Shown here: piece after piece, positions 27,249 to 37,984 of the stretch | Position numbering within the stretch: the stretch's first letter is position 1 | How the letters are laid out: each line of letters begins with the position of its first letter | Translations under genes and position numbers: made by a program | The notes under the pieces: generated by a model | Databases searched by the model: none | What the model was told of the DNA's origin: nothing | The model's input: the letters and a program-made list of their open reading frames with translations, nothing else | Assembly: GCF_901827155.1 (NCBI RefSeq) | Contig: NZ_LR594659.1 | Coordinates: 992,001-1,056,000 of the forward strand | From: Variovorax sp. PBL-H6 | GTDB taxonomy: Bacteria; Pseudomonadota; Gammaproteobacteria; Burkholderiales; Burkholderiaceae_C | Reading direction: 5' to 3' | DNA length: 64,000 bases

Positions 27249-28676
27249 TCAGGTGGAGCGCGGCAGCTCGATTCGGAAGCGCGCCCCGGGTCCCTCCGGC
27301 AGCAGCGTGATGCGACCGCCATGGGCTGCAATGTACTCCTGCACGATCGACAGCCCGATGCCAGTTCCCTTGACGGCATGCTGGGGTTGGCGCTCGCCGC
27401 GGTAGAAGGGCTCGAAGATGCGGTCGCGGTCGCCTTCGGCGATGCCGGGCCCGGCGTCCTGGATGTCGATGCAGACGATGTCGGGCGTGCTCGATACGGT
27501 GATCGCGATGGTGCCGCCGCGTGTCGAATAGCGGATCGCGTTGGACAGCAGGTTGGCCACCGCAGTGCCCAGCTTCACCGGATCGACCACCACCGCAATC
27601 GGCTCGCCTTCGGCCCTCACCGTGAGCCCGCTGGCCTGCCATTGCAGGCGCTGGGCCTCGATCTGTTCCTCGATCAGCGGCAGCAGCGGCGTGCGCTGTC
27701 GACGCAGCTCGCGCGCCTCGAACGCCGCCGCATTGAAGCGCAGCAGGGCTTCGATCTGTCCCTGCAGCGCGACCGTGTTCTGCTGAAGGATTTGCGCCAC
27801 TTCACGCTGAGCCGGGTTCAGCGCGCCGGTCACACCATCCTCCAGCAGCGAGACGCCTTCGCGCAGCGCCGCCAGGGGGGTCTTGAGCTCATGCGAGACG
27901 TGGCGCAGGAAGCGTGCCTTGTCGGCGTCCAGCTCCGTCAGCCGCAGCCGCAGCCATTCGAGCTGTTGCGCGATGCGGCGCACGTCGGCCGGCCCGCGGA
28001 TGTCGATCGGCTCGTCGAGCCGGTTCTCGCCCAGCCCGACGATCGCGCGCTGCAGCCGCTTCAAGGGCCGCGCCAGCCACACACCGAAGGCCAGCGCCAG
28101 CGCCACGGCCAGTGCGCTGGCGGCCAGCACTTCGCGCATCAGCCGCCGGCGTGCGTTCTCGATGCGCTGCGCCAGTGCGTTGTTCTGCGCCTCGATCAGG
28201 ATCTGGGCCTGCTGGGCGATGTTGGTGTTGAGCGCGTCGAGGTCGCGAAACTGCATCGCCATCGAGCTCTCCCGCGCGAGCGCGGTCTCGGACGCGCCGC
28301 TCATCAAGCCCTCGATCACGGCGAGCTGCGCCCGCCAGAGATCGAGGCCGGTGGCGGGCAGGCCGTTCGCGCCCAGGCGGTCGAGCGCGTGGTGTGCGTC
28401 GCGGGCTGCGTCGTCGAAGCGGCGGCGCAGCACCGCATCGTTGAGCACCAGCGACTGGCGCCCGGCGCGCTCCATCGCGGCGCTGCGCTCGGCCAGGGAC
28501 TGCGCCGCGCCCGAAAGCGTGAGTGCGCGGCCCGCTGCGTTGCGGCTCTGGGTCATCAGCACGTCGTACTGGAACACCGAGCGCAGGGCCACGCCCACCA
28601 GCAGCGCCGTGATCAGCAGGAACGCGAACAACAGCAACTGCTGGAACGAGCCGCGCGCCGACTTCAGGCTCGCCAT
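27249..28676 (-). CDS. glrK: GlrK/QseE-like sensor histidine kinase
   Basis: A 475-residue kinase. Two membrane helices (residues about 12-32 and 153-175) flank a helical periplasmic domain of about 120 residues; a HAMP segment (RPLKRLQRAIVGLGENRLDEPI) leads to the phospho-acceptor motif RHVSHELKTPLAALREGVSLL and an ATPase domain with NLLSNAIRYS, DAGPGI and KGTGIGLSIVQEY. The order kinase-lipoprotein-GlrR equals E. coli glrK-qseG-glrR. The ATG overlaps the miaB stop by one base (TGATG), so the operon appears coupled to miaB. Confidence 0.87.
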   Translation of the reverse strand: MASLKSARGSFQQLLLFAFLLITALLVGVALRSVFQYDVLMTQSRNAAGRALTLSGAAQSLAERSAAMERAGRQSLVLNDAVLRRRFDDAARDAHHALDRLGANGLPATGLDLWRAQLAVIEGLMSGASETALARESSMAMQFRDLDALNTNIAQQAQILIEAQNNALAQRIENARRRLMREVLAASALAVALALAFGVWLARPLKRLQRAIVGLGENRLDEPIDIRGPADVRRIAQQLEWLRLRLTELDADKARFLRHVSHELKTPLAALREGVSLLEDGVTGALNPAQREVAQILQQNTVALQGQIEALLRFNAAAFEARELRRQRTPLLPLIEEQIEAQRLQWQASGLTVRAEGEPIAVVVDPVKLGTAVANLLSNAIRYSTRGGTIAITVSSTPDIVCIDIQDAGPGIAEGDRDRIFEPFYRGERQPQHAVKGTGIGLSIVQEYIAAHGGRITLLPEGPGARFRIELPRST

Positions 28677-30043
28677 CAGGCCGCTGGCGCGGCGAGGCCG
28701 GCCGGTGACGCGGTCGATTCCGCAGTGGGCACCTCGCCGCGCAGCGTGTAGGCCAGCGAACGGGTGATGCGCACGTCGATCATGCGGCCGGCCAGGCGCG
28801 GATCGCCCTCGAAATTGACCACCCGATTGCACTCGGTGCGGCCCATCAGCTCGCTCTCATCCTTGCGCGAGCGGCCTTCGACGAGGACGCGCTGTGTCGT
28901 GCCCACGAGCGCCTGGCCAAAACGCTTGACGTTGCCGTCGACCACGGCCTGCAGCCGCTGCAGTCGCGCAAGCTTGATGTCGTGCGTGGTGTCGTCGTGC
29001 AACTGCGCCGCCGGCGTGCCGGGTCGCGGGCTGAAGATGAAGCTGAAGCTGTTGTCGAACTCGAGCTCGTCGATCAGCTTCATCATCTTCTCGAAGTCCG
29101 CGTCGGTCTCGCCGGGGAAGCCGACGATGAAGTCGCTGCTCAGCGAGAGCCCGGGGCGGATCGCGCGCAGCTTGCGGACCGTGCTCTTGTATTCCATCGC
29201 CGTGTAGCCGCGTTTCATCGCCATCAGGATGCGGTCGCTGCCGTGCTGCACCGGCAGGTGCAGGTGGCTCACCAGCTTGGGCACGCGGGCATAGGCCTCG
29301 ATCAGGCGGGGCGTGAACTCGTTGGGATGGCTTGTGGTGTAGCGGATGCGCTCGATGCCGGGGATCTCGGCGATGTACTCGATCAGCAGCGCGAAGTCGG
29401 CGATTTCGGTCGTGTCGCCCATGCGGCCGCGGTAGGCATTGACGTTCTGGCCCAGCAGCGTGACCTCGCGAACGCCCTGGTCGGCGAGGCCGGCGACCTC
29501 GATCAGCACGTCGTCCAGCGGCCGGTTCACCTCCTCGCCGCGCGTGTACGGCACCACGCAGTAGCTGCAGTATTTGGAGCAGCCTTCCATGATCGACACG
29601 AAGGCGGTCGCGCCTTCGACGCGTGCTGGCGGCAGGTGGTCGAATTTCTCGATCTCCGGGAAACTGATGTCCACCTGCGGCTGGCCGGCCCGCTCCCGCT
29701 GGTGCAGCAGCTCGGGCAGGCGGTGCAGCGTCTGGGGGCCGAAGACCACGTCGACGTACGGGGCGCGCGCGATGATCGCCGCACCTTCCTGGCTGGCCAC
29801 GCAGCCGCCGACGCCGATCTTCACGCCGCGCGCCTTGAGGTGCTTGACACGGCCGAGGTCGGAAAACACCTTCTCCTGGGCCTTCTCGCGTACCGAGCAG
29901 GTGTTGAAGAGAATCAGGTCGGCCTCTTCGACGTTGGTGGTGGGCTCGTAGCCGTCGGCGGCGCGCAGCACGTCGGCCATCTTGTCCGAGTCGTACTCGT
30001 TCATCTGGCAGCCGAAGGTCTTGATGAAAACTCTGGGGGTCAT
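28676..30043 (-). CDS. miaB: tRNA-2-methylthio-N6-isopentenyladenosine synthase
   Basis: A 455-residue radical-SAM methylthiotransferase that modifies A37 in tRNAs reading UNN codons. The N-terminal MTTase domain ([48 protein letters not shown]) supplies three Cys for one Fe-S cluster, and the radical-SAM motif [15 protein letters not shown] supplies the second. A TRAM domain ends the protein, with a short Ala/Pro tail. ATG 30043 has GGAG upstream and gives the canonical start; the frame stays open far upstream, but that stretch has no conserved sequence. Confidence 0.96.
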   Translation of the reverse strand: MTPRVFIKTFGCQMNEYDSDKMADVLRAADGYEPTTNVEEADLILFNTCSVREKAQEKVFSDLGRVKHLKARGVKIGVGGCVASQEGAAIIARAPYVDVVFGPQTLHRLPELLHQRERAGQPQVDISFPEIEKFDHLPPARVEGATAFVSIMEGCSKYCSYCVVPYTRGEEVNRPLDDVLIEVAGLADQGVREVTLLGQNVNAYRGRMGDTTEIADFALLIEYIAEIPGIERIRYTTSHPNEFTPRLIEAYARVPKLVSHLHLPVQHGSDRILMAMKRGYTAMEYKSTVRKLRAIRPGLSLSSDFIVGFPGETDADFEKMMKLIDELEFDNSFSFIFSPRPGTPAAQLHDDTTHDIKLARLQRLQAVVDGNVKRFGQALVGTTQRVLVEGRSRKDESELMGRTECNRVVNFEGDPRLAGRMIDVRITRSLAYTLRGEVPTAESTASPAGLAAPAA

Positions 30044-30156
30044 GAGGGGCTCCGTGGTGGTGCCGTCGGAAAGCGGACATCCGGCTGCTGGGTGCATGGA
30101 TTCCGAGAAGAAGAAAAGGGAACCAGGAAACGCACCCGGTACCCGGAATTCGAGAG

Positions 30157-30630
30157 CTACTGGCCGTAGCGCGGCAATTGGTCGAACGGCGTCTTGCCGT
30201 CGTCGCGCGGGCCGGTGTCGGCCACGAAGGGCCAGAAGTTCAGCAGCGGCTTCTCGGCAGTTTCGCGCTTGGCCTGGGCTTCCTCGGGCGTGAGGATCCA
30301 GACCTCGCTCACCATGCCGGCAGGATCGCGCTTGTAGTTGACCAGCAGGTTCTGCCCAGTGAGGGCGGCCGGCATGACCAGCATCTGCTGAGCGCTGCGG
30401 ATGCGTGCGCCCGGCGAGAGCCGCTCGGACTGGCCGTCGAGCTGGATCTCGGGCGCATTCACGACCATGAAGCGACCGCGCAGGGTGCCGATGGGAAAGT
30501 TGCGACCGCCGAGGGCGGCCTCGTTCTGGGTCTGGACGGGCTCCTGGGCGGCAGCGGGTGCGGTGACGGCGCACATGGCTGCCAGAAAGAGAGCAGTCCA
30601 AGGGATGTTGCAGCGGTTCATGGTGTTCAT
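30157..30630 (-). CDS. small secreted hypothetical protein
   Basis: A 157-residue protein with a typical signal peptide ([21 protein letters not shown], cleavage near residue 29). The mature part has [42 protein letters not shown] and a later [21 protein letters not shown]; no catalytic motif is evident. It looks like a conserved betaproteobacterial periplasmic protein of unknown function. It is 113 bases upstream of miaB on the same strand, and the spacer shows nothing notable. Confidence 0.75.
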   Translation of the reverse strand: MNTMNRCNIPWTALFLAAMCAVTAPAAAQEPVQTQNEAALGGRNFPIGTLRGRFMVVNAPEIQLDGQSERLSPGARIRSAQQMLVMPAALTGQNLLVNYKRDPAGMVSEVWILTPEEAQAKRETAEKPLLNFWPFVADTGPRDDGKTPFDQLPRYGQ

Positions 30631-30841
30631 CCAGAGGCTGTGGGGCAGCGGCGATTCTAGCGGCGCGCTTCCGGCGCTTCCCCGAGATCGGAGCGCCTTC
30701 CGTGCGGTGCTTCATACCCGCTTTACTTATCTTTACGGCACCGATGGACGGCAGTCCCTGACCCCTGCTCCAATAGCAAATGTCAGGCAAAAGTGCGCGC
30801 CAAAAAACAGCGGCCGGCTTTCTACCAATCCAGAAGTGCTC

Positions 30842-32104
30842 ATGAACAAGAAATTCGTCCTCGCCCTTGCGGGTGTGCTGATCCTGACCGCAGCCGGCGC
30901 GTGGCGCTGGGCGGGAAACAGGACGCAGGACGTGGCGCACACAGGCGCGCCCGCCGCCGGAAGCGCCTCCGCGCCCGGCAAGGGCGCCGGTCCGGGCGCC
31001 GCCACGCCGGCCCTGGTCACGCTGGCGGCGGCGCAGAAGCAGGACGTTCCGGTCACCGTGCAGGTCAACGGCAGCGTGGTCTCGCTCAACAGCGTGGACC
31101 TGCGCCCGCAGGTCACGAACACAGTGCGCGAGGTGCACGTGAAGGAGGGCCAGTTCGTCAAGCAAGGTCAACTGCTCTTCACGCTCGACGACCGCCCCGA
31201 CCAGGCCAACCTCGCCAAGGCCCGCGCCCAGCAGCAGAAGGACGAGGCCACGATGGCCGACCTGGAGCGCCAGTACCGGCGCAGCCAGGAACTGGTGGCG
31301 CAGAACTTCATCGCGAAGGCCGCGGCCGATGCCACGCTCTCGCAGCTCGAGGCGCAGCGCGCTGCCGTGGCGGCTGACAAAGCCGCGGTGCAATCGGCCC
31401 AGGTGGCGCTGGGCTACGCCACGCTGCGCGCACCCATTGCCGGACGCATCGGCGCGATCAACATCTACCCTGGCACGCTGGTGCAGCCCAGCCTGTCGCT
31501 CGTGACCATCACCCAGCTCGACCCGATCGCGGTCAGCTTCCCGGTGCCCGAAGGCAGGCTGCAGGACCTGCTGGCCGCGGCGCGCTCGCACACGCCGGTC
31601 GAGGCGCTGGTGAGCGGGCGCAAGACGCCGATGAAGGGTGCCCTCAACTTCGTCGACAACACCGTCGACCCGCTGATCGGCACCGTGCGTGCCAAGGCCG
31701 TGTTCGACAACGCCGACCAGGGCCTCTGGCCGGGCCAGTTCGTCGAGACTCGCGTGACCGTGCGCACGCTCGAGGGCGCCACCGTGGTTCCCGCGGCCGC
31801 GATCATGATGCTGGCCGAGGGCAGCTCGGTCTACGTGGTCGATGCCGAGCGGACGGCCACGCGCCGCAAGGTCCAGGCGCTGTACACCTTCGGCACGCAG
31901 GTCGCGGTGCGCGGCGTGGAGCCCGGCGAACAGGTGGTGATCGAGGGCAAGCAGAACGTGCGCCCGGGTGGCAAGGTGCGGCTCGACACCGCAGCGCAGC
32001 CGCAGCAGCGCCCCAACGGCAACGCGCCCGAGGCAGCGCCCGGCAGCGCGGCCGCCGCGTCGCCGGGCAAAGGGAGCGTGGTGGCGGAGCGGGAGCGCAC
32101 ATGA
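30842..32104 (+). CDS. RND efflux periplasmic adaptor (membrane fusion protein)
   Basis: A 420-residue HlyD/AcrA-type adaptor linking an inner-membrane RND pump to an outer-membrane channel. An N-terminal signal-anchor ([17 protein letters not shown]) without a lipobox Cys precedes a lipoyl/barrel-sandwich segment ([32 protein letters not shown]), a coiled-coil hairpin (residues about 115-190), the returning lipoyl half ([13 protein letters not shown]) and the beta-barrel and membrane-proximal domains. Its stop overlaps the pump gene start by four bases (ATGA). No outer-membrane factor gene is adjacent. Confidence 0.92.
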   Translation: MNKKFVLALAGVLILTAAGAWRWAGNRTQDVAHTGAPAAGSASAPGKGAGPGAATPALVTLAAAQKQDVPVTVQVNGSVVSLNSVDLRPQVTNTVREVHVKEGQFVKQGQLLFTLDDRPDQANLAKARAQQQKDEATMADLERQYRRSQELVAQNFIAKAAADATLSQLEAQRAAVAADKAAVQSAQVALGYATLRAPIAGRIGAINIYPGTLVQPSLSLVTITQLDPIAVSFPVPEGRLQDLLAAARSHTPVEALVSGRKTPMKGALNFVDNTVDPLIGTVRAKAVFDNADQGLWPGQFVETRVTVRTLEGATVVPAAAIMMLAEGSSVYVVDAERTATRRKVQALYTFGTQVAVRGVEPGEQVVIEGKQNVRPGGKVRLDTAAQPQQRPNGNAPEAAPGSAAAASPGKGSVVAERERT

Positions 32105-35100
32105 ACATCTCCGAGCTCTGCATCCGTCGTCCCGCGATGACGGTGCTGCTCTCGGCCGCGGCGGTGGTGGCCGGCATCTTCGCGTACTTCCAGATCCCGG
32201 TTGCGGCCCTCCCGAGCTACAACACGCCGGTCATCAACGTCAACGCACAGTTGCCGGGGGCCAGTCCGGAGACCATGGCGTCCTCGGTGGCGCTGCCGCT
32301 GGAGAAGCAGTTCTCCACCATCCCGGGCCTTTCGACGATCAGCTCGTCGAACACCCAGGGCGTGAGTTCGATCACGCTCGAATTCGTCAGCAGCCGCGAC
32401 ATCGATGCCGCCGCCGTCGACGTGCAGGCGGCGCTGCTTCGGGCGCAGCGACAGCTGCCTGTCGAGCTGACGCAGATGCCCTCGTACCGCAAGGTCAACC
32501 CTGCCGACGCGCCCGTGCTGTTCATCTCGCTGGTCTCCCCCTCGATGAATCCCGCGGAGCTGAATGACTATGCCGAGAACCTGATCTCGCCCACGCTTTC
32601 CACCATCGACGGCGTGGCCCAGGTCGCGGTCTACGGGCGCAAGGCGTTCGCGGTGCGCGTCAAGGCCGATGCCGACCTGCTGAACGCACGCAACATCACG
32701 CTCGACGAGCTGGCCAACGCGGTGCGCCTGGCCAATGCCAACACGCCGGTCGGCGTTCTCGACGGCCCGCGCCAGACCCTCACCATCCAGGCCAACGAGC
32801 AGATGCTCAAGGCCGCCGACTTCGCCAAGGTGATCGTCGGCCAGCGCAACGGCGCGCCGGTGCGGCTCGACGAGGTCGCCACCATCGAGGACAGCTTCGA
32901 GTCCGTCAAGACGGCGAGCAGCTTCAACGGCGAGAGCTCGATCTCGCTCGCGGTGCTGCGCCAGCCGAACGCCAACACGGTGCAGGTGGTCGACGCCGTG
33001 CGCGCGCTGATGCCGCGCTTCCGCGACGAGCTGCCGCAGTCGGTCGAGATCAACATGGTCAACGACCGCTCGATCTCCATCCGCCAGGCAGTGCACGACG
33101 TGCAGCTCACGCTGCTGGGCACCGTGCTGCTGGTGGTGCTGGTGATCTTCCTGTTCCTGCACCGCGTGGTGGCCACGCTCATCCCCGCCGCCACCATCCC
33201 GATCTCGCTGATCGGTGCCGTGGCGCTGCTCTACGCTTTCGGGTACAGCCTGGACAACGTGTCGCTGCTGGGCATCACGCTGGCGGTCGGCCTGGTGGTG
33301 GACGATGCCATCGTGGTGCTCGAAAACATCATGCGCTACGTCGAAAAGGGCATGGAGCCGATGGCTGCCGCGCTGCGCGGCTCGCGCGAGGTGGGCTTCA
33401 CCATCATCTCGATCTCCATCTCGCTGGTGGCGGTGTTCATCCCGGTCTTCTTCATGCCGGGTGTGATCGGCCTGCTGTTCCATGAGTTCGCGGTGGTCGT
33501 GGGCCTGGCGGTGATGGTCTCGGCCATCGTGTCGCTGACGCTGGTGCCCATGCTGGCGAGCCGGCTGTTGCGACACCAGCCGCGCGAGGGCGGCGTGGCC
33601 GCCGTGGCCGCCGCCGGGCCGCCCCAAGGCGGCCACGCCTCCCCCTCGGGGGGTGGCGAAGCACACGAAGTGGCGAGCTGGGGGGCCGATATTGACCACG
33701 AGGAAGTGCATCCCGAACCCGGCACCGCCATCGGCCGCGCCTTCGAGCGAGGCTACCGCTGGGTGCATGGCAGCTACATGCGCACGCTCGACTGGACGCT
33801 GCACCACCGCCATCTCATGCTGGGCCTGGCGGCTGCGACCTTCGTCCTGACGGCCTGGATGTTCGTCACCATCCCGAAGGGCTTCTTCCCCGAGGAAGAC
33901 ATCGGCCAGATCCAGATCACGACCGAGGCCGCCGAGGACATCTCGTTTCCCGCGATGAAGGCCCTGCAAGACCGCGTGGCCGATGCGCTGATGGCCGACC
34001 CGAGCGTGGCCTACGTCAACTCCTTCATCGGCGTTGGCGGGCCGACCGCCACGCAGAACGCCGGCCGGCTGTTCGCGGTGCTCAAGCCGCGCAGCGAGCG
34101 GCCGCGGATGCCGCAGGTGCTCGAGCAGCTGCGCAAGCGCTTCCGCGACATCCCGGGCGTCGCCGTCTACATGCAGCCGGTGCAGAACCTGCGCCTGGGC
34201 GGGCGCCAGAGCAAGGCCCGCTTCCAGTACACGCTGCAGAGCGTGAACGCAGGCGCCCTCGTCGGCTGGGCCGACAAGCTGATGGAGCGCATGCGCGCCG
34301 ACCCCGATTTCCGCGACGTCACCAGCGACTCCCAGAACCGCGGCCTGCAGGCCACCCTCGACATCGACCGCGACAAGGCCGGCGTGCTCGGCGTCGCGGT
34401 GGGCGACCTGCGCACCGCGCTCTACAACGCTTACGGCGACCGCCAGATCGGCAGCATCTACGCGCCCAGCAACACCTACCAGGTGATCCTCTCGGCGGCC
34501 GACGACGACCGCCAGTTCGAGGAGGACATGTCGCGCCTGTCGGTGCGCAACAAGGCGGGGCAGCTGGTGCCGCTGTCGGCCTTCTCGACCGTCAAGCGCA
34601 CGGTGGGGCCGACCTCCGTCAACCACCAGGGGCAGCTGCAGGCAGTGACGGTGTCGTTCAACCTCGCACCCGACGTGCCGCTGGGCAACGCGACCGCGAA
34701 GATCGACCGGCTCAAGGCCGAGCTGAAGATTCCGCCCTCGATCATCACCAGCTACGGCGGCGACGCCGCGGTGTTCCAGAGCTCGCAGGCCAGCCAGGCC
34801 GTGCTGCTCGTGCTTGCGGTGCTGGTCATCTACGTGCTGCTGGGCGTGCTCTACGAGAGCTACATCCACCCGCTCACCATCCTGGCCGGCCTGCCCTCGG
34901 CGGCGGTGGGTGCGTTGCTCTCGCTCAAGCTCTTCGGCTTCGACCTGACGCTGATCGCCACCATCGGCATCCTGCTGCTCATCGGCATCGTCAAGAAGAA
35001 CGCGATCATGATGATCGACTTCGCGCTGGACGCGCAGCGCTCCCAGGGCATGCAGCCGGTCGACGCGATCCGCGAGGCCTGCCGGCTGCGCTTCCGCCCG

Positions 35101-35346
35101 ATCCTGATGACCACCCTGGCTGCCCTCATGGGTGCGCTGCCGCTCGCGCTGGGCCTGGGTGCCGGCGCCGAGCTGCGCCAGCCGCTGGGCGTGGCGGTGG
35201 TCGGGGGCCTGCTGTTCTCGCAGGTGATCACGCTTTACATCACGCCCGCCATCTACCTGGCGCTGGACCGCTACAGCGGCAGCGGGCCGATGCAGGAGCT
35301 GCCGGGGGAGAAGCTGGCACACGTGGCGCCTGGACCGGCCGCCTGA
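32101..35346 (+). CDS. RND efflux transporter, HAE-1 family
   Basis: A 1081-residue inner-membrane proton-driven exporter with two repeated halves, each with a large periplasmic loop and six helices. The N-terminus ([36 protein letters not shown]), [18 protein letters not shown] with the proton-relay Asp pair near residue 402, and the C-terminal [15 protein letters not shown] are diagnostic. In the central cytoplasmic loop, about 38 residues (around 495-532; [19 protein letters not shown]) come from an in-frame copy of a dispersed repeat, making the protein slightly long. It converges on the biosynthetic operon and could export its product; drug efflux is the alternative. Confidence 0.93.
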   Translation: MNISELCIRRPAMTVLLSAAAVVAGIFAYFQIPVAALPSYNTPVINVNAQLPGASPETMASSVALPLEKQFSTIPGLSTISSSNTQGVSSITLEFVSSRDIDAAAVDVQAALLRAQRQLPVELTQMPSYRKVNPADAPVLFISLVSPSMNPAELNDYAENLISPTLSTIDGVAQVAVYGRKAFAVRVKADADLLNARNITLDELANAVRLANANTPVGVLDGPRQTLTIQANEQMLKAADFAKVIVGQRNGAPVRLDEVATIEDSFESVKTASSFNGESSISLAVLRQPNANTVQVVDAVRALMPRFRDELPQSVEINMVNDRSISIRQAVHDVQLTLLGTVLLVVLVIFLFLHRVVATLIPAATIPISLIGAVALLYAFGYSLDNVSLLGITLAVGLVVDDAIVVLENIMRYVEKGMEPMAAALRGSREVGFTIISISISLVAVFIPVFFMPGVIGLLFHEFAVVVGLAVMVSAIVSLTLVPMLASRLLRHQPREGGVAAVAAAGPPQGGHASPSGGGEAHEVASWGADIDHEEVHPEPGTAIGRAFERGYRWVHGSYMRTLDWTLHHRHLMLGLAAATFVLTAWMFVTIPKGFFPEEDIGQIQITTEAAEDISFPAMKALQDRVADALMADPSVAYVNSFIGVGGPTATQNAGRLFAVLKPRSERPRMPQVLEQLRKRFRDIPGVAVYMQPVQNLRLGGRQSKARFQYTLQSVNAGALVGWADKLMERMRADPDFRDVTSDSQNRGLQATLDIDRDKAGVLGVAVGDLRTALYNAYGDRQIGSIYAPSNTYQVILSAADDDRQFEEDMSRLSVRNKAGQLVPLSAFSTVKRTVGPTSVNHQGQLQAVTVSFNLAPDVPLGNATAKIDRLKAELKIPPSIITSYGGDAAVFQSSQASQAVLLVLAVLVIYVLLGVLYESYIHPLTILAGLPSAAVGALLSLKLFGFDLTLIATIGILLLIGIVKKNAIMMIDFALDAQRSQGMQPVDAIREACRLRFRPILMTTLAALMGALPLALGLGAGAELRQPLGVAVVGGLLFSQVITLYITPAIYLALDRYSGSGPMQELPGEKLAHVAPGPAA
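33596..33690 (+). repeat. dispersed intergenic-type repeat inside the RND gene
   Basis: The segment contains the core CCCCCTCGGGGGG followed by TGGCGAAGCACACGAAGTGG and a terminal run of six G. It matches by eye the intergenic element at 53115-53180 (CCCCC...GGGGG, then CTACACGAAGTGAGCC and CTGGGGG). Here the copy is translated in frame in a cytoplasmic loop of the transporter without a stop. Related elements occur between genes in Comamonadaceae, as far as I recall. Confidence 0.7.
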
Positions 35347-35513
35347 GCGCGCGTGCAGGTCTTGCTCCCTCTTGCCCCGGCCAAGGGCGGGGGGCGGTAG
35401 CGTCCAGACGCGAACTGAGTAGCTCGCTCCCACATCGGAGTTCCCCAGGGATGGACCGCCCTGCGCCCCGGGCTGACCGGGTCAAGGGCACACCACTTCG
35501 TCGAGCAGGAATC

Positions 35514-36461
35514 TCAGATCACCGGATCGCGCTGCAATGCCACCGCCGGCCTGCTGCTCGCGAACTGGCCTCCGGCGCGAGCTGTTGCCGCGGCATGCGG
35601 CAAGGAAGTAGTCACCGGCGCACCCTGCACCACCCGCAGCGCCCAGTCGCACACCACTTCGATGAAGATCTGCTGCGAGGCCATCGAAGTGAGGCTGTGG
35701 TCGATCTCGCCGATGAACTGGTACTCGAAGCGCTGGGTGAAGGCCTCCTTCGCGAAGGGGCCGAGCTGGTCGCGCTTGCGATCGGTCACGTGCATGGTGC
35801 CGCTGTAGAGCAGCAGCACGGCCACGTTGCGCTCCGCGATCTGCGTCATCGAGCGGCGGAACAGCGCGGCGGTCACCTCCGGCGGATCGGGCTCGAAGAT
35901 CTGCGGCGCGGCGGCGGCTGCAGCAGCGGCAGAGAACTTGCGCTGCAACCAGCGCACCGTCTTGCCGATCACCGCGGGATTGGTCAGTGCCAACGCGCGC
36001 CACAAGCTGCGCTCCAGCTGCGCGCGCCGGCCGGGGAAGGCATAGCCGTCGAACATCAGCAGGCCCACCACGCGGGAGTCGGCCACCGCCAGCGACAAGC
36101 CGTTGGTTGCGCCGGAGCACAGGCCGATCACGATGAAGCGGCGCACGCCCAGCATGGTCTGGATCAGGTTCATCGCCGCCTGAAGGTCGAGCACGGCCTG
36201 CGTGAGGAAGTGCTCGGCGCCGCTGGCGGGCCCGCTGTCGCCGAGGCCGGCGAGGTCCATGCGGACGCAGCTGATGCCGCGTGACGCCATCTCTCGCGCC
36301 AGCTTGACGTTGATGCGCCGCGGCCCGATGCGGTGGTTGGCGCCCATGTTCAGCATGAGGCAGGCCACCGGCGCCAGCGGCCCCTCGGCCGGCGTCGTGA
36401 TGATGCCGATCAGCGAGCCGTCGGGTCCGAACTGAACGGGTGTCTCTTTGTATTCACTCAT
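35514..36461 (-). CDS. alpha/beta hydrolase with Cys nucleophile elbow
   Basis: A 315-residue alpha/beta-hydrolase resembling the exosortase-A-associated hydrolase families. The strand-turn-helix elbow reads GLCSGA, placing Cys in the nucleophile position of GxNxG (as in dienelactone hydrolases) with Ser one residue later. The oxyanion-side MGANHRIGPRR, DLAGLGDSG and a candidate catalytic His in GEIDHSLTS are present; an Ala-rich stretch interrupts the cap region. It is the last gene of the NRPS/PKS operon, and its start overlaps the preceding hydrolase by eight bases. With no thioesterase in the assembly line it is a candidate release or editing enzyme (inference). About 165 bases with no supported gene separate it from the convergent RND pump. 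Confidence 0.8.
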   Translation of the reverse strand: MSEYKETPVQFGPDGSLIGIITTPAEGPLAPVACLMLNMGANHRIGPRRINVKLAREMASRGISCVRMDLAGLGDSGPASGAEHFLTQAVLDLQAAMNLIQTMLGVRRFIVIGLCSGATNGLSLAVADSRVVGLLMFDGYAFPGRRAQLERSLWRALALTNPAVIGKTVRWLQRKFSAAAAAAAAPQIFEPDPPEVTAALFRRSMTQIAERNVAVLLLYSGTMHVTDRKRDQLGPFAKEAFTQRFEYQFIGEIDHSLTSMASQQIFIEVVCDWALRVVQGAPVTTSLPHAAATARAGGQFASSRPAVALQRDPVI

Positions 36462-37260
36462 GTATGACCGCCAGCAGTCGCTGCAGCGCCTCCGTGGGAA
36501 CCATCGCGTTATTGGGATGCGGATCGGAGGTCCAGACCAGCGGGTGCTGGAAGGCCGAGATCCGCAGCGGCATGTGGCGGGCCGTCTCCTGGTCCGCCCA
36601 TTGTCGGGCCGCCTGGTCCTCGGCGTCGGCCAGGACCACCGTGTCGTGCAGCGCCGTCAGCTGCAGGCTGGACGGTGAGAGCGCGCGCAGCTGCTCGCGC
36701 ATCAGCGGCGACACGCCGAAGCCGAAGAGCTCCTCGGTGAAGACATCGGGATCGCGGGCCAGCTGGCGGCGCCAGGCCAGCTTCGGCACGCAGAACGAGC
36801 GCTCCAGCGCATCGACGTGGCCCGCGCGCAAGGTGTCCACATAACGCGCGCCGTCCACGATCGGGTCCCACAGGATCAGCCGTGCCGGATCGCAGCGCCC
36901 GCTCTTGGCCGCCATCACCGCCAGGGTCGCGCCCAGGCGCGCACCCAGCCAGACGATGCTCCGGCTGCCGGTGCGCCGCCGCAGTTCCTCGTGCGCGGCG
37001 CAGACATCGCGGCGCCAACCCTCGAGGTCGCCGTCGGTGTCCTCGCCGGGCGAGTCGCCGCTGCCGTGATAGTCGAAGCGCAGCACCGCCACGCCTGCCC
37101 GCGCAAGCCGGTCGGCAAGCACGCGGAACAGCCGGTGGGCGCGCACGGCTTCCTGGCCGAGCGGCATGCAGATCACCACCGCGAGCTTCGCGTCGCGCTC
37201 GGGGGCGTGAAAAAGGCCGAACAGCTGCCGGGAGGCCGGACCGAAGAGCATGGGGGTCAT
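36454..37260 (-). CDS. alpha/beta hydrolase-like protein with degenerate nucleophile elbow
   Basis: A 268-residue protein related to the exosortase-A-associated hydrolase type. It has MPLGQEAVRAHRLFRVLADRLA, LRFDYHGSGDSPGE and a C-terminal FQHPLVWT with a candidate His. The elbow reads WLGARLGATLA, so the GxNxG nucleophile position holds Arg, and catalysis by the normal mechanism is doubtful. It may be a structural partner of the following Cys-type hydrolase. ATG 37260 overlaps the phosphopantetheinyl transferase stop (ATGA), and the frame upstream of that ATG has no conserved sequence. Confidence 0.8.
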   Translation of the reverse strand: MTPMLFGPASRQLFGLFHAPERDAKLAVVICMPLGQEAVRAHRLFRVLADRLARAGVAVLRFDYHGSGDSPGEDTDGDLEGWRRDVCAAHEELRRRTGSRSIVWLGARLGATLAVMAAKSGRCDPARLILWDPIVDGARYVDTLRAGHVDALERSFCVPKLAWRRQLARDPDVFTEELFGFGVSPLMREQLRALSPSSLQLTALHDTVVLADAEDQAARQWADQETARHMPLRISAFQHPLVWTSDPHPNNAMVPTEALQRLLAVIHE

Positions 37261-37973
37261 GCGTACATCTCGTTGTCGACCAGGGGCCGGCACGCTGCCT
37301 GGGCCGGCCCGCAGGCCAGCACGCGGGCCACGGCGCATTGCGCTCCCTGGACATCGTGGAAAGAGGATAGCGCGAGCCGCGCGCAGCCGTCCGCGGCGTC
37401 GATCTGCACTTCGCGCGCTTCGGGCGAAACGCCCACCTCGAAGCTGCGCGTGTCCACCGACAGGCCCATGCCGGTGGCCTTGAGGCAGGCCTCCTTGCGC
37501 GTCCAGCAGCAGAGAAAGGCACGGCCGCGAGCCTCCTGCGGCAGCGCGGCCAGCGCGCGCCGCTCGGCCGCGCTGAAGTAGGTCTCGGCCAACGCCTCGG
37601 CGTCGGGCATCGGGCGCAGCAGCTCGATGTCCACGCCCACTTCGGCGTCGTCGCTGACTGCGATCAGGGCCAGCGACTCGCTGTGGCTCAGGTTGAAGCG
37701 CAGCTCGCCGTGCTCGATCAGGGCGGGCTTGCCGAAGGGCCCCAGCGCGAATTCCAGCGTGGAGGCCGGGCTGCCGCATTGCGAGGAAAGCGTCTCGCGC
37801 AGCGCGGCATGGGCGGCGATGAAGCGGCTGCGGTCGCGCTTGAAGACGAAGCGCCGGGCGCGGTCCCATTCGGCTTCCGAAAGGGCGGCGACGGCCTGCG
37901 GCGCCGGCGCGGCGTCCAGGTCCACCTGCCAGAGGCGGCAGTTCATCGAGGAGGGGAGCTGCAGGATCGTCAT
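37257..37973 (-). CDS. Sfp-type 4'-phosphopantetheinyl transferase
   Basis: A 238-residue enzyme that transfers phosphopantetheine from CoA to the conserved Ser of carrier domains, converting the neighbouring synthases to active form. Diagnostic motifs are FNLSHSESLALIAVS, VGVDIELLRP (magnesium-binding Asp and Glu) and FLCCWTRKEACLKATG. The start at ATG 37973 is supported by GAGGGA eight bases upstream, a site that overlaps the NRPS stop; a TTG at 37988 is the alternative. It sits between the NRPS and the hydrolases in one operon. Confidence 0.93.
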   Translation of the reverse strand: MTILQLPSSMNCRLWQVDLDAAPAPQAVAALSEAEWDRARRFVFKRDRSRFIAAHAALRETLSSQCGSPASTLEFALGPFGKPALIEHGELRFNLSHSESLALIAVSDDAEVGVDIELLRPMPDAEALAETYFSAAERRALAALPQEARGRAFLCCWTRKEACLKATGMGLSVDTRSFEVGVSPEAREVQIDAADGCARLALSSFHDVQGAQCAVARVLACGPAQAACRPLVDNEMYA

Positions 37974-37984
37974 GCCGATGTCCC

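Noticed and set aside
30044..31591. Apparent 500-residue N-terminal extension of MiaB
   Set aside because: The canonical MiaB start with a ribosome-binding site is at 30043; the extension runs antisense through the secreted-protein gap and the RND adaptor.
31831..35433. About 1200-codon open frame antisense to the RND adaptor and pump
   Set aside because: Same cause: the opposite strand has complete transporter motifs, and this frame has none.
35347..35513. Possible further copy of the CCCC/GGGG dispersed repeat between the RND pump and hydrolase genes
   Set aside because: Only GGGGGG-rich words are shared; the ACACGAAGTG core is missing.
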